DNA of 60,326 nucleotides, taken from positions 99,586 to 159,911 of the forward strand of contig VHZZ01000083.1 in assembly GCA_009801015.1 (NCBI GenBank), written 5' to 3'. Positions 37,501 to 48,807 of the stretch are shown here, piece by piece. The translations under genes and the position numbers were made by a program. The DNA is from Silene noctiflora. Lineage: Eukaryota > Streptophyta > Magnoliopsida > Caryophyllales > Caryophyllaceae. Every line of letters starts with the position of its first letter. The first letter of the stretch is position 1. The notes beneath the pieces were generated by a model. That model was not told the DNA's origin and ran no database searches. It saw only the letters and a list, made by a program, of their open reading frames with translations.

Positions 37501-38731
37501 AGTCTATTTAATCTTCCCCTTTGTTTTGAGGGAAAACTAAGAAAGATGGCAAATTTACCCATCTACTATTCTACTCTCAATCCCTCATATTACCACACTC
37601 TCACGTCACTCACTTGCCTCTCGCCCAACATCCACCCATTAAGCCATAATCGCCAACCTGTCCGAACGACCGCCCACACAGCCCAAAAACACCGCAACCC
37701 AGCCCCAGACACACCTACCCACCGGAATTTGGGCCCAATTCTCCCAAACCCCACTTACTCACCGCACTGGCGCAACCCAACCCCAAATAGCATAAAACCG
37801 CCGCAACCCAGCCCCAAATACTTCCAAACCGCCGCAAACACCACCAATCCAGCCAAAACCACCACCAATCCAGGCAAAAACAATCACGATTCCTCACTTA
37901 CCACCAGTGGGCGTGCTCCCTCACCGCCCCAAACGCCCACCCTAACACCAAAAAACATGCCAACTATTCCAAATTTGACCTCTTCCTCTTAAACCACCAC
38001 TCCACATGCTCGAAATTTGCCTCATCGCCCTCAAAAACTCTATATCTTAAGGGTTTCAAGGGTGATGGTGGGAATTCGGGGGTGGGTCATTGAGGGTTAA
38101 GTGGGTATTTTGGGTGGGTAAAACATGTTGGTATGAAATGGTGAGGTTGACGGTGGTTTTGGTGGGGTGGGTGCGATTTCAAGGCCGCCGGTGGTGAAGG
38201 GGAGAGAGTGGTAGTGGTAGTGCTGGTTGTGGATGATGGGTGTAAAGTGTAATGAGTGGTGGACATGAGAGAGATGGGATGAAGCTAAAGGTGGCAATCG
38301 GGTTAGTCGGGTCGGGTCATTATAGGGTCAATCATTTCAAGTCAACTGATGTGTTGGGTTGGTCAACTGGGGTGGATCATTTTCCCGTCTGATTATTGTC
38401 ATTTTTTTTATCAATAACTTTAATTTTAGACCATCATTTGGTTTGGTATTAAGTCAAACATATCAAGTTACACACTAAACCACTTTCATTTGTATCAATA
38501 TTAAGCTTAATAATTATCAGATCATCAATCTTACCGGGTCAATGTCGAGACAGGTTATATAGGTCGGGTCAGGTTTGGGTCATTGATTATCAGGTTGTAT
38601 CGGATGTCGGGTTCAAAACAGGTCGGGTCAAGTCGATTTTCGGTTGTTATCTTTTTCGGGTTCTGTCGGGTCGAGTTTATTGGCTCAGGTCAAGGTCAAG
38701 GTCAAGGTCGCGAGTAGGGGTGTGTGTGGGA

Positions 38732-38765
<34 letters not shown>

Positions 38766-38777
38766 GTGTGTGTGTGG

Positions 38778-38820
<43 letters not shown>

Positions 38821-41800
38821 GGGGGGGGGGGAGTGTGTGTGTGTGTTGTCTATTCATGATTCATGAACAATATTGTATGTCCAAATAAGGAAATAGGAAG
38901 AAATGTGACTAAGTCCAATGAGGAAATAGGGAAGATTACAAAGACTAGGAGGGAGTATAAGCTTTTAGAAAATCCTATGGCTCAAACAGATTATAAAGGA
39001 TAAAAAATTTACAACTGAAAAAAAAAAAAGGATTAGGACTGGCAGCACAGTTTAGAGCTACCTTATGTCCAACTTCGGATCTGCTGCTGCAACCATGCAT
39101 AAAAAACGGCTAGGACAGTGCTGCAGATCAAACAGAGATGTAGCCCACCTCACTGCAGAAAACCGCACCTCACTTTTGTCCTAACAAGCATATACGAAAA
39201 ACAAAAGGCGTCCAATTGAGGAAATGGATTTTCAAAAGGGTGAGGCTGATAAACAGAATCTGGTTTGGTTAAGGAAAAAAAATCAAAAATCAAAATTGAC
39301 GCACCACTTGGGAATTATCAAGTAAGAGTTGCTCCAAATCTATTAATATGTTTGATGGAGCTCCCTGTTGCAGAAAAAGTCACAATATGCCACATGTGAG
39401 TGAGAAATAATTCTGGATTACATCAGTGACTCAGTGAGTGTATGGTTATTCACTTATTCAGTCTCACAGGTAAAACTGCTGGCGTGACTGTATTACCTTA
39501 TAGGCAACGGCAAGGGAAATCGTAGCCTCTTGAATAACTAAACGAAGAAACTGAGACTCAGACTTCAAAGCATCAAAAAGTCGAATAGCCATGTCTATCT
39601 TATCCCTGAAGAATTATCAAAGCAGAAGACACTTTAAGAATAAAACACTGAGAATAAGTCAATACAGCTAGGCCATGCGGGATAGCTATTGTGAATCACC
39701 TGAAAAGCTGAGGCATGCGCTGAGCAAGAATTCCAATTGCTTGATAAGCAAATGTCTTGGTCTCCCTAGATATAGCATCTGAGCAAAAAATGTAACACGT
39801 CATTATGACAAGCACTACCCCGTCAAAACAAAGTTCAGCATGAAAAACTAACGAGCTGCTTTGACTTACAAATATTTGTACACGTGTACAAACCATGAAT
39901 CTAGTTATCTAGCAATATACCTGTTTCCTGATTGCTTGTTCCTTCAAGAGATTTCAGTATCCCATTTAAGATAAGTGGCGCCATTAGACTAAGCTGATCC
40001 ATTATTGCCTGAACAAAGAAAGGACAGTGGAAAAATCATGTAACACGACAAGCAATGAAGCAAGCCGCTCAGTCATGGAGCCTTAAAAAACGATATAGTA
40101 ACAAGTCCCTTTCAAAGACCATAAGAGCAGAAATCTTTAGGTTTTACTTGTTATCGATGTCCACTATGAAAAGCATAGTCAAGCGAAAGGAACATAGGCA
40201 AATAACTGAATTTACTCCCATTGAACAATCGCAAGGATACCCACCTTCACCAAGACACCAACTACAATTTCCACATTGTACAGAAGAAACTACTGGAATA
40301 AAAAATTAAAAACCAAATCATCTATAATCTATGCATTCATTTTTCATTTAATAACAATCACACAGTTCTCAAGAATAGAAAGCAGTTTCTTTCACTAGAA
40401 TTTATCAAGGAATAACATTTAATCATGAAAGAAATTAATAAATGTAAACCAAAGAATTTTTGTATCAGCGCATACAAAAATATAATGTTTCAAAATGTTG
40501 AAATGTTACCATCTATCTACCACTGAATGCATGCATTTCAAAGGCTGAGACCTTAAGGGAAAAAATCAGCAGGATTTGAAGATATCAAGATTTTGAACTT
40601 CCAGGAAGTCATTATGCAAGCAACAGTGACAGGTTATTCAACATATTAAGTGAAAAGCTTCTAGCTCAGATCCCTCACATGTTTAAGAACCCAGAAGGCA
40701 AACTCCATTCCTGACTGCTTCAACCTTGGTGCTGTGCCACTTCCTAATAACAAATTAAATCACATTGCTTCAAGGAAGATTATCAAATGAATGTATACAG
40801 AAGAACATAAATTTCCTAAGTTCACTCTGGAATGTTTCCATTTTGAGTGGAGCCAAAGCTTCACTATTTCTTAGATTATGATAGAATAAGCAAAATGACT
40901 CACTCAATTGATTGCAGTTCTTTCAATTTCAAAATAGCATTTATTCGATGTGATTCTAAACGCAATTTACATAACAAGTCATTCAGAAACGAAAACAGCT
41001 TTTCTGGGTTGACAATACATGGATATGGTTCCATAGATCAGTGTTGAATATAGGGATCACGACTGAATAGTTTAAGAGAACAGAAGTTCAAACTCTCCAG
41101 TCATCAGGAAACATGAATTCTAGAAAGAGGTTTGCGCAGACCTTATTTTCAATAACCATAGAAAGCATAGAAAATGTACCATATATACAGGCAAAAATGC
41201 ACTGCAGTGTTGAAGGGAAACAATTTGCTGCTGTGATGGACCGACAAAAAACAGACATCAGCCTGATCTTCAATGAGTAATTTGCAGGTAAAACTTTATG
41301 TTCAGGAGCAACATTTTCAGCAGTTGTACTTCCTGTGTGTATAGAAAAAGGGGTCACAAGAACGAGATATTTCTGTTAAACACAATCTACTCAAAAGTTC
41401 TTTAATAGAACTATAGAAAAAACCTGATGCAACATAAAGAGAAAAGATGATCAGTAAAACAGCCAAATCACATTTAATAGATGCTCATCTCAAAATGAGA
41501 TAATCCATAATTTGCATGGTGTAACTATACAGCGTTTTTAAGAGTTATCACCCTGATGTCTTTATCAACAAGGAGATTATAGAAATTTCCAATCAGCTAG
41601 ATTGATTTGAAAGAAATAAAAAGATTCACTTTCAAACATTTATTTTTAATAAGCTTCAAATCAACTGTATTTGAGGACTAATTTCAAGAATGTCTGAAAT
41701 TAGAAGATCCGACAATGTGGTAGAACCCAAAGTAGCAGTACGGAATCAATATCCATGCTCAGAAAAGATGATTTCAAGGAGATTACCATTAAACAATAAA

Positions 41801-44655
41801 AACAACTTCGTGATAAGAGCTCGATTATCTAAATCAGCAGCTGAACCTTTCTTCTTCAAAAGTTCCTCCCCTCTCTTGGTAACAGTCTCTTGACTTGCAT
41901 ATATTCATCAACACACGTTATCAGGATGTATACCTCTAAAACAAACAAACAAACAAACAAACAAACACAATTTCATACAGTAAGAATACCTATCTGCACA
42001 GGCAGCCAGAAAGATGGAGTAACCCATCTCTGCTGGAATGTCCATGGAATCAATGATGTTCAGTATACCCAACTAGAGGAAACACAAAGAACCGGGTTAA
42101 ACAGCAGTGAAACTGTAGAAAAACTGCGAGAAAGAAGCTAAAATAGTTAGTGACGAGTGCTCTTTAAAATCATAATATTGATATCAATTAGCTGAGGGGA
42201 TGCCCTTTCCTCTAACCCTCCTTCACACAAGTGACACAACAATACGAATTCTCTTTACTAGTAAAAAGTTGTCGATTCTCAAAGAAGGACATCAAATCCT
42301 AAAAAATAAAATTCGTATAAAACAGATGCTACCTTCTGTTTCAAGAGACACTCATTCTTCATCGGCTGTTTCCCAGTGATACGCTCCGCCTGTGACATAG
42401 AAAGACCAGCTGGACATGCTCCGCTGAGGGGAGTCATATCAGAGGATATAACAAAAGGAGAGGGGGATAAAAGGACGAATAAGGGAAATAAGTGTGAGAA
42501 TTATGGATGTCTATGGTAGCTTTGAGAATGCTAGAAACACACCTTTGAGATAACGGTTGATACAAAATGGCGTGGAGGCAAAATTCAACAAATAATTCAC
42601 AGTCCTGGGAACCTCTAATCAATCTATACTTCACAGCAACCTCGTTCTCAACATTAACAGAATGGGCTTCACCAATTACCTACTTCCAGCAAAAAAATTA
42701 TAAACAGGGCGTCCAAAGAGTTGTTTCGGTCCTTTCGGAAGAATGGTAAGAGAAACAGAAAAAAATTATTATACAGTGGCCCTTAAAATGTGGGAAAGTA
42801 ATGATTCTAATGCTCGAAAATGATAGTTTGTAACTTTGTATCAGAATGTGGAAGTATACCTTCAATACCACTCTTAACACTATTGCTTGATGCTGAGGAG
42901 GAAGCTTCGAAATGTTTACCAAGAGATTTGGAGCCATGGTTTTCTTATCCTAAACATGAACCATAACAAACTAAATATTGTTGAAAAGAACTTCTACATT
43001 AATTCACGAGTAACTTAATTCTTTCCAATTCAGCCGAAGGACTTTAGACAACAAACTCAAACCTCTATGCGTGAACGTTCAAACGCCATCTCAATATAAA
43101 TAATGCAGAAATTCCGAACCATAGGAGCAGCTGTAGCTTCAGTATACATACTCCACAGATCCAATAATGGCAAGCCAATTCCTAGTTCATGTTTCACTCG
43201 CTTGTTTACATGACTCAATATCTCAAGTACCTATTTTCAATTCAGAAGAAAGATATATCATCAGATATAATCACAATCCGGCTCAGGGTGCAATATTTAA
43301 ATGCATTAGAAGGTAGCTATATTTTCAAATATCACAACATGTGTCTGTGAAGTATAAAGTAAACCATACATGTTGCTACTGTTTCCCCATCTAAAATGGC
43401 CTTTAAGGTACACTCTTCTAACAGTTCTAGGAACGTGATCAGGCACAAAAGTCAATGCATTGATACTGGCTAAATTGATCTATGGGACACACAATAGTCA
43501 AATTAATTCAGCAACATCATAGCAGCTAACTGCAATACAAGTTTATTGAATGATCCATAGCAAATGATCATATTCAAGAACGATTCATTTCCACTACCAA
43601 TACTCTGTACTCGGCAATGAAACGCAACACCATACATCTGCCATTCGCATATTCGATATACTATTCGCAGACTAAGGACCGCATAATATCAGTGATTACA
43701 ATTTACATCAAAATGCGTCTGACAAAGTGGCAACATCACACTGATTAAAACTGCCAGATGCAAATGCAACGAGAAATTGCTCTATCCTCAGCACTACGCA
43801 CCATGCAGAATTGATTACGCCAACTCAACGTTCGTCTTTCAAAATTATTAACTGCTAAACCTACAGGAACTGTAGCTTAGACTTACCAAATCAACCATAG
43901 ACAAAGGACAACCTAGGAAATCATAAAAAACAGTAAAACACTCAAATTATATCACACTGAATATAAACTATTGAATGCTCCCCGGCAACCACCGTATTAG
44001 ACAACTACTCAATCCTACAGCCAATATTCTGTGCACGTCTAGATCCACAAATTCAACTTCGAAATTTCAGCATTAAGCATCGCATGTAATCAGCAACTAC
44101 AATTCAATAATCGCAAACGAAAACCGCAGCACAAACACAATTAAAAACCTCAAAATCAATCAAAAAACCCTCAAAATCAATCAAAAACACTCAAAATTAC
44201 AAAATAAATATGCGAGCAAACAGAAACGCCGAAATGAAAACCGAAATCATAGAATCAAGGACAACAATTTAGTAATTGACAACAAAATCACGCTACACAA
44301 CAAAATCCGCGGCATAAACAAAATCAAAAACCTATAAAATGAAACAAAAAAAAACTCAAAATTACAAAATTAAATCACGAACAATAAAAAACACGAAATG
44401 AAAAGCAAAATCATAGGAAAAAGAGAGAAGAATAAACTAAAAATCGACCTTATTGCGAACAAGAGAAGATTGAGTACAGAGTGCAGCAATAGCGCGAGGA
44501 AGAAGCCTGGAGAGCAAGTTTTGAAGCTTCGAATCGTCGCAAAAAGCTAAGTTAGTGAGCATTTTATCAAGCATTTCTTCTCTCTCTTTGTCCGACATCG
44601 TAGCAACAGTTGACCATGGCGTCGAAGGTGACGTGAGCGATGATGCATCCGCCAT
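25513..44655 (-). CDS. ECM29: Proteasome adaptor and scaffold protein ECM29 (35 exons)
   Basis: ECM29 is a HEAT/ARM-repeat protein that tethers the 19S cap to the 20S core and monitors 26S proteasome integrity. I resolved 35 coding exons, all GT-AG and all in phase: 44449-44655, 43063-43230, 42860-42949, 42543-42679, 42333-42423, 41990-42072, 41787-41893, 41180-41332, 40679-40743, 39921-40008, 39700-39778, 39497-39605, 39305-39364, 39062-39180, 35820-36189, 35549-35733, 35143-35215, 33650-33800, 33381-33550, 32935-33285, 31758-31925, 31348-31641, 30987-31163, 30447-30710, 29983-30081, 29713-29897, 29046-29381, 28365-28518, 28168-28278, 27863-28030, 27536-27662, 26888-27043, 26705-26817, 26565-26624, 25513-25692. 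The product is 1,815 aa, near the size of the Arabidopsis homologue. Diagnostic segments: SLVRNKVLEILSHVNKR, TTAENVAPEHK, GGKLTTYKELCNLANEMGQP, KRGAAFGFSRIAKHAGDAL, CGSRLWRSRQSSCL. Exon 23 has two Ns (31025, 31154). Intron 14 is 2.87 kb; intron 20 holds an N gap. Confidence 0.95.
32185..32351. other. Assembly gap of 167 N in ECM29 intron 20
   Basis: Bases 32185-32351 are all N, flanked on the left by CATGCGGGTCATGCC-type sequence ending in GGGGG. ORFs reported across it are artefacts. The flanking coding exons join in phase, so no exon appears to be lost. Confidence 0.99.
32581..32650. repeat. Tandem duplication, 35-bp unit, ECM29 intron 20
   Basis: CCCTCTCTTCTAAGTGAGCA begins copy 1 (32581-32615); copy 2 (32616-32650) differs at one base. 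Confidence 0.95.
34304..34490. repeat. Tandem duplication, 97-bp unit, ECM29 intron 17
   Basis: Copy 1 is 34304-34400 and copy 2 begins at 34401 with CCCTTGTATCTCTCTTTCAA. An extra CACTCTA in copy 1 and a few substitutions separate them. It lies in the 1.34-kb intron between exons 17 and 18. Confidence 0.9.
36197..39061. other. Large ECM29 intron 14 with low-complexity insertions
   Basis: Most of this 2.87-kb intron is unlike the other introns. It contains a C/A-rich tract with repeated CGCAACCCAGCCCCAAATA (about 37650-37900), a GGGTC-rich island (38290-38700) and a GT microsatellite with a G run (38717-38846). The 189-codon Pro-rich plus-strand ORF at 37423-37992 is a product of the C/A-rich tract. 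I see no mobile-element boundary. Confidence 0.6.
38717..38846. repeat. Interrupted (GT)n microsatellite with a G run
   Basis: Several (GT) blocks broken by GGGAG and GGGTGGG, with an uninterrupted run of about 13-15 G near 38818-38832. It is preceded by four GTCAAG units at about 38687-38708. It could adopt Z-DNA or quadruplex structure, and length errors are likely. Confidence 0.95.
41938..41966. repeat. (AAAC)n microsatellite in ECM29 intron 6
   Basis: About seven AAAC units directly downstream of coding exon 6 on the minus strand. Confidence 0.9.
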
Positions 44656-46015
44656 TGATGTTCAAAGTTTAAGCTTTTTCGAGTAGTGAGATATTTCAAA
44701 GGTGAGTAAGGTTTCGACTTTCCAGGAGTCGAGCAAATTGTATTGGTAATGTATAGTGAATGTTTTTGCGTCTGGTCCCTTGCACAAGTTAAGTTAAAGC
44801 ACTATTAGCTCTTTCTAAAACAAAAATCATTATTAACTAGAGCAATTTTGTAGTCCGTCATTTGTTTACATTTGATTTTGGCACTAAAATCAAGGAAAGA
44901 TAAGGGGGTCAATTATCGTGTAACAAGTAGACCAAAACGAGTGTGAAAGATTAGTCCATCAAAGGCATTCTCAAGTTAAAAGGTAAACAAATGACTGGAA
45001 TGAAAAAAATAGCTAAACAAATAACTAGAACGAAAGGAGTATATCCTAAATATGATATTATTATTAAGTTATTTTTCATTAGCGTTGGCGTTTAGTGAGA
45101 TTAAAATTTTCGAGTTTTGAAGTGATAAAAATTTCTTGCTGAAATAATCTTTAGCTAAATTATTTAGTAAAGTTCAACGAATAAGTTGTTAGCTTCGGAC
45201 TTGAGAAAAAATAAATCAGTCCTACATTCCTAGGTACACCTCATTTCTTGACTGTATTTTCCTGCACTTTATGCTACCCTTTTGGGCTGGAATATATCTT
45301 TCTATAAGTATTTTTATTACTTATTTTATACTCCATTTTGGTAGTATATTTTAACTTTCTAAATTTTTCAATATGCTTAAGGTGAAAGTTTAAAAATCAA
45401 AAGTGAAGCTACTGAAATAGCCAAGTTATGAGCAACTTCATTAGACTTGCATTTCTACAACACGCAAATGTCTGGTTTAATACCCCGTAGTATATGTTAG
45501 GTCTCTAATTTGAATTCCTCGACCCCTTATATTGTTCTCCGTACTCCGTAATATACTTATGGCTCATTTGACCCCGAAAAAATCTAAAGAGCGTCTCTCT
45601 CAAGTCTACTACTATCATTAAGCCAAAACCGAATACAGGCAATGAACAATTTCCGCAAGTCCGCCTCATGCAAAATTTAATAAGAGATTGAGAGCAAGCT
45701 ATTTCAGTAAGAAATGGCATTCATCTATCCACCAAAGTACTAACCCAGTCAGTCGAAGTGTCGAACATCACAACATAATATGCTGGTAATCCTCGATTCA
45801 TTACTGAAGAACATGACAATTATGGTCTATGAACTACTATGTCATATGCCATATTAAACGCACAAATCTGAACACAAGCATATCACAAACATTCAAAGTA
45901 CAAAACACTGGCAATAGAATCGACGAAAAAGAGAGTATAATACATAAGACTACTACCACCCAACTCTCACTAGAATAGGAAAACAGGTCATTTTTCCCGG
46001 ACTTAATTATCCAAG
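44656..46015. other. Intergenic DNA between ECM29 and beta-tubulin
   Basis: Holds the ECM29 promoter (left) and the beta-tubulin 3' untranslated region (right). Stowaway-like pieces occur near 44848-45040 (GTCCGTCATTTGTTTAC; CTAGAACGAAAGGAGTAT). No gene is seen; the ORF at 45505-45720 has no recognisable product. Confidence 0.5.
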
Positions 46016-47604
46016 TTACTGCTGGTACTCATCCAATCCATCCTCTTCCTCATCTTCATACTCTTCCTCATCAGCGGTGGCATCCTGATACTGCTGGTAC
46101 TCGGAGACAAGATCGTTCATGTTACTCTCAGCCTCTGTGAACTCCATCTCGTCCATACCCTCACCAGTGTACCAATGCAAGAAAGCCTTTCTCCTGAACA
46201 TAGCTGTGAACTGCTCGCTCACTCGTCTGAACATCTCCTGGATGGAAGTTGAGTTTCCAATGAAGGTTGAAGCCATGGAGAGGCCGACTGGGGGAATGTC
46301 ACAAACACTGGACTTGACATTGTTAGGGATCCATTCAACAAAGTAGGAAGAGTTCTTGTTTTGGACATTGATCATCTGCTCGTCAACTTCCTTGGTGCTC
46401 ATCTTACCACGGAACATGGCAGAGGCAGTGAGGTACCGCCCGTGACGTGGATCTGCGGCGCACATCATGTTCTTTGAGTCCCACATCTGTTGGGTAAGCT
46501 CGGGTACAGTTAGAGCCCGATACTGCTGGGAGCCACGTGAGGTCAGAGGGGCAAACCCGACCATGAAGAAGTGGAGACGGGGGAATGGGATAAGGTTGAC
46601 AGCTAGTTTACGGAGGTCAGAGTTAAGTTGACCAGGGAATCGAAGACAGCAGGTTACACCACTCATGGTAGCAGAGATCAAATGGTTCAAATCGCCGACT
46701 GCAAATTAAAAGATAATTGTCAGTCATATAAAACAAGCAATTGGATCAAACATCTTGCAGAAGTAATCGAAGAAGAAAGTTGGCTGGTTAAAGTATATAC
46801 TCACAGCTAGGTGTTGTGAGCTTGAGGGTCCTGAAGCAAATGTCGTAAAGAGCCTCATTGTCAAGGACCATACACTCATCTGCATTCTCAACAAGCTGGT
46901 GAACAGAGAGGGTAGCGTTGTAAGGCTCAACAACGGTGTCAGAAACCTTGGGCGATGGAAAGACTGAGAAAGTAAGCATCATGCGATCAGGGTACTCCTC
47001 CCTAATCTTTGAAATGAGCAATGTACCCATTCCCGATCCAGTACCACCTCCAAGTGAGTGGCATACTTGGAAACCTACACAATAACACAAAACAGTAAGG
47101 CAGCGAAAGCAAATCAATATCTCAATATTTAAAACTTTATTAATCTGAAGTATTTCACCACCAAGTTTGAGAAAACAGACAAGCGACGCAGCAAGGTCGA
47201 ATGGATATACCTTGAAGACAGTCACAGTTTTCAGCTTCCTTCCTTACGACATCAAGAACAGAGTCAATAAGCTCAGCACCTTCAGTATAATGTCCCTTAG
47301 CCCAGTTGTTTCCAGCACCAGACTGTCCAAATACAAAGTTATCAGGACGGAAAATCTGTCCATATGGTCCAGTCCTCACACTGTCCATGGTACCAGGCTC
47401 AAGATCCATGAGCACTGCACGAGGGACAAACCGCCCACAAGAAGCCTCGTTGTAGTAGACATTTACCCTCTCCAATTGTAGATCTGAGGTTCCGGAGTAC
47501 TTTCCAGTTGGGTCAATACCGTGTTCACCACAGATGACCTCCCAAAACTTGGAACCGATTTGGTTACCACATTGCCCACCCTGGATGTGAAGGATTTCCC
47601 TCAT
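46016..47604 (-). CDS. TUBB: Beta-tubulin (three coding exons)
   Basis: Exons 47211-47604, 46805-47074 and 46016-46698 join in phase 1 at both junctions, the standard plant positions, giving 448 residues. Beta-tubulin pairs with alpha-tubulin and hydrolyses GTP at the exchangeable site of microtubules. Visible: N-terminal [17 protein letters not shown], the GTP-binding loop [15 protein letters not shown] in exon 2, [20 protein letters not shown], and an acidic C-terminal tail ([20 protein letters not shown]) that binds MAPs and motors. The sequence is full length with no lesions. Immediately upstream is a second, diverged exon 1 copy joined through a single N, so its true 5' flank may be that of the copy at 47898. 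Confidence 0.96.
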
Positions 47605-47629
47605 TTTGAATCTGCAATGAAATTAAATN

Positions 47630-47898
47630 AAGTTATCAGGACGGAAAATCTGTCCATATGGTCCAGTCCTCACACTGTCCATGGTACCAGGCTCAAGATC
47701 CATGAGCACTGCACGAGGGACAAATCGACCACAAGAAGCCTCGTTGTAGTAGACATTAACCCTCTCAAGCTGTAGATCTGAGGTACCGACATACTTTCCA
47801 GTAGTATCAATGCCATGCTCAGCACAGACAACCTCCCAAAACTTGGAACCGATTTGGTTACCACATTGCCCACCCTGGATGTGAAGGATTTCCCTCAT
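47630..47898 (-). pseudogene. Second, partial beta-tubulin exon 1 copy
   Basis: Begins [20 protein letters not shown] and runs about 89 codons to FRPDN, then stops at N (47629). Beyond the N the sequence is again the leader end just before the ATG at 47604. It differs from the intact exon by about 19 of 290 bases and in protein ([16 protein letters not shown] versus [16 protein letters not shown]), so it is a diverged allele or paralogue rather than a sequencing repeat. The 26 bases before both ATGs are identical. Either a real partial tandem duplication or an assembly join of two haplotypes or genes. Confidence 0.85.
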
Positions 47899-47905
47899 TT
47901 TGAAT

Positions 47906-48807
47906 CTGCAATGAAATTAAATCAATTGTTTCAGTGATTAAGTAAAAAATGCCGATTTATCAATTTAAATCAGACAGATCAGCAATTCCACATTACAGTA
48001 TTCAGTTCCGATTATTCAATTTACACTGCCTACTATAAAATGTAGTCAACCAAATAACAGCACATTATCTTATGCATTCAACAACACAAATCTAAGATAG
48101 ATAACACGTAAATCATGTACTTAAAATAATATTCCCATAGTAAGACCACCATCTCAGCTACGAATTGAAAATCACATAAATCCGAAGGACACTCTGATCT
48201 AAGCCAAACATCTCAAAATCCTCAACAAAATTTACGATCTAGTATCGTAAATTCTAAACTATCTCAAATACATTCACATTATCAAATCTGACCAGCCACT
48301 ACTCCAACAATCACTCAATCATAAAACATACACTAATGACACTCATGAAACAGATTTCTAGTACTTAATCCCTAATTCATCGACAAATATCGAATCGAAT
48401 ACTCTCGCAAAACCTAATTAATTCAATCAGGAATTACACTCTCTCCTCAACAAACAAAGCTAATTAATCATAATCAACAACATATACATTCTACACAATG
48501 CTAAATCAACAAATCTACAATTTCAGAAACAAATCTCAAAACTTAGAACATCAAACATAATCATTCATCTTACTGTAAATCGTCATTTACTCTATAGATC
48601 TAAACTTCTACCAATACAATCGCATCGAAACATCATAATACACTAATCTGCAACATATAAACCTTAAATCTTCAACAGATCTACAAAATGTTACGACATT
48701 TTAGCACAAAAAAATCGATCAAATGCTCAAATTACATCACTAAAAACAAATCAAAATGCAGTAAAAAAATCAAAAAAATCAAAGAATTAGCAGAGAAACG
48801 AACTTAC
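47906..48807 (-). other. Leader (5' UTR) intron of beta-tubulin
   Basis: The donor CTTCT|GTAAGT at 48807 and the acceptor TTGCAG at 47906, seven bases before the ATG, bound a 902-bp AT-rich intron. Leader introns are known in plant tubulin genes and can raise expression. It precedes the partial copy, so under a misjoin model it belongs to that allele or paralogue. Confidence 0.7.

Noticed and set aside
37423..37992. 189-codon plus-strand ORF
   Set aside because: Pro/Asn/Thr-rich peptide made by a C/A-rich low-complexity tract inside ECM29 intron 14. No domain, and the N-terminal part has no supporting context.
47630..47898. A second complete beta-tubulin gene
   Set aside because: Only exon 1 codons 1-89 are present. 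No second exon 2 or 3 occurs in the window.
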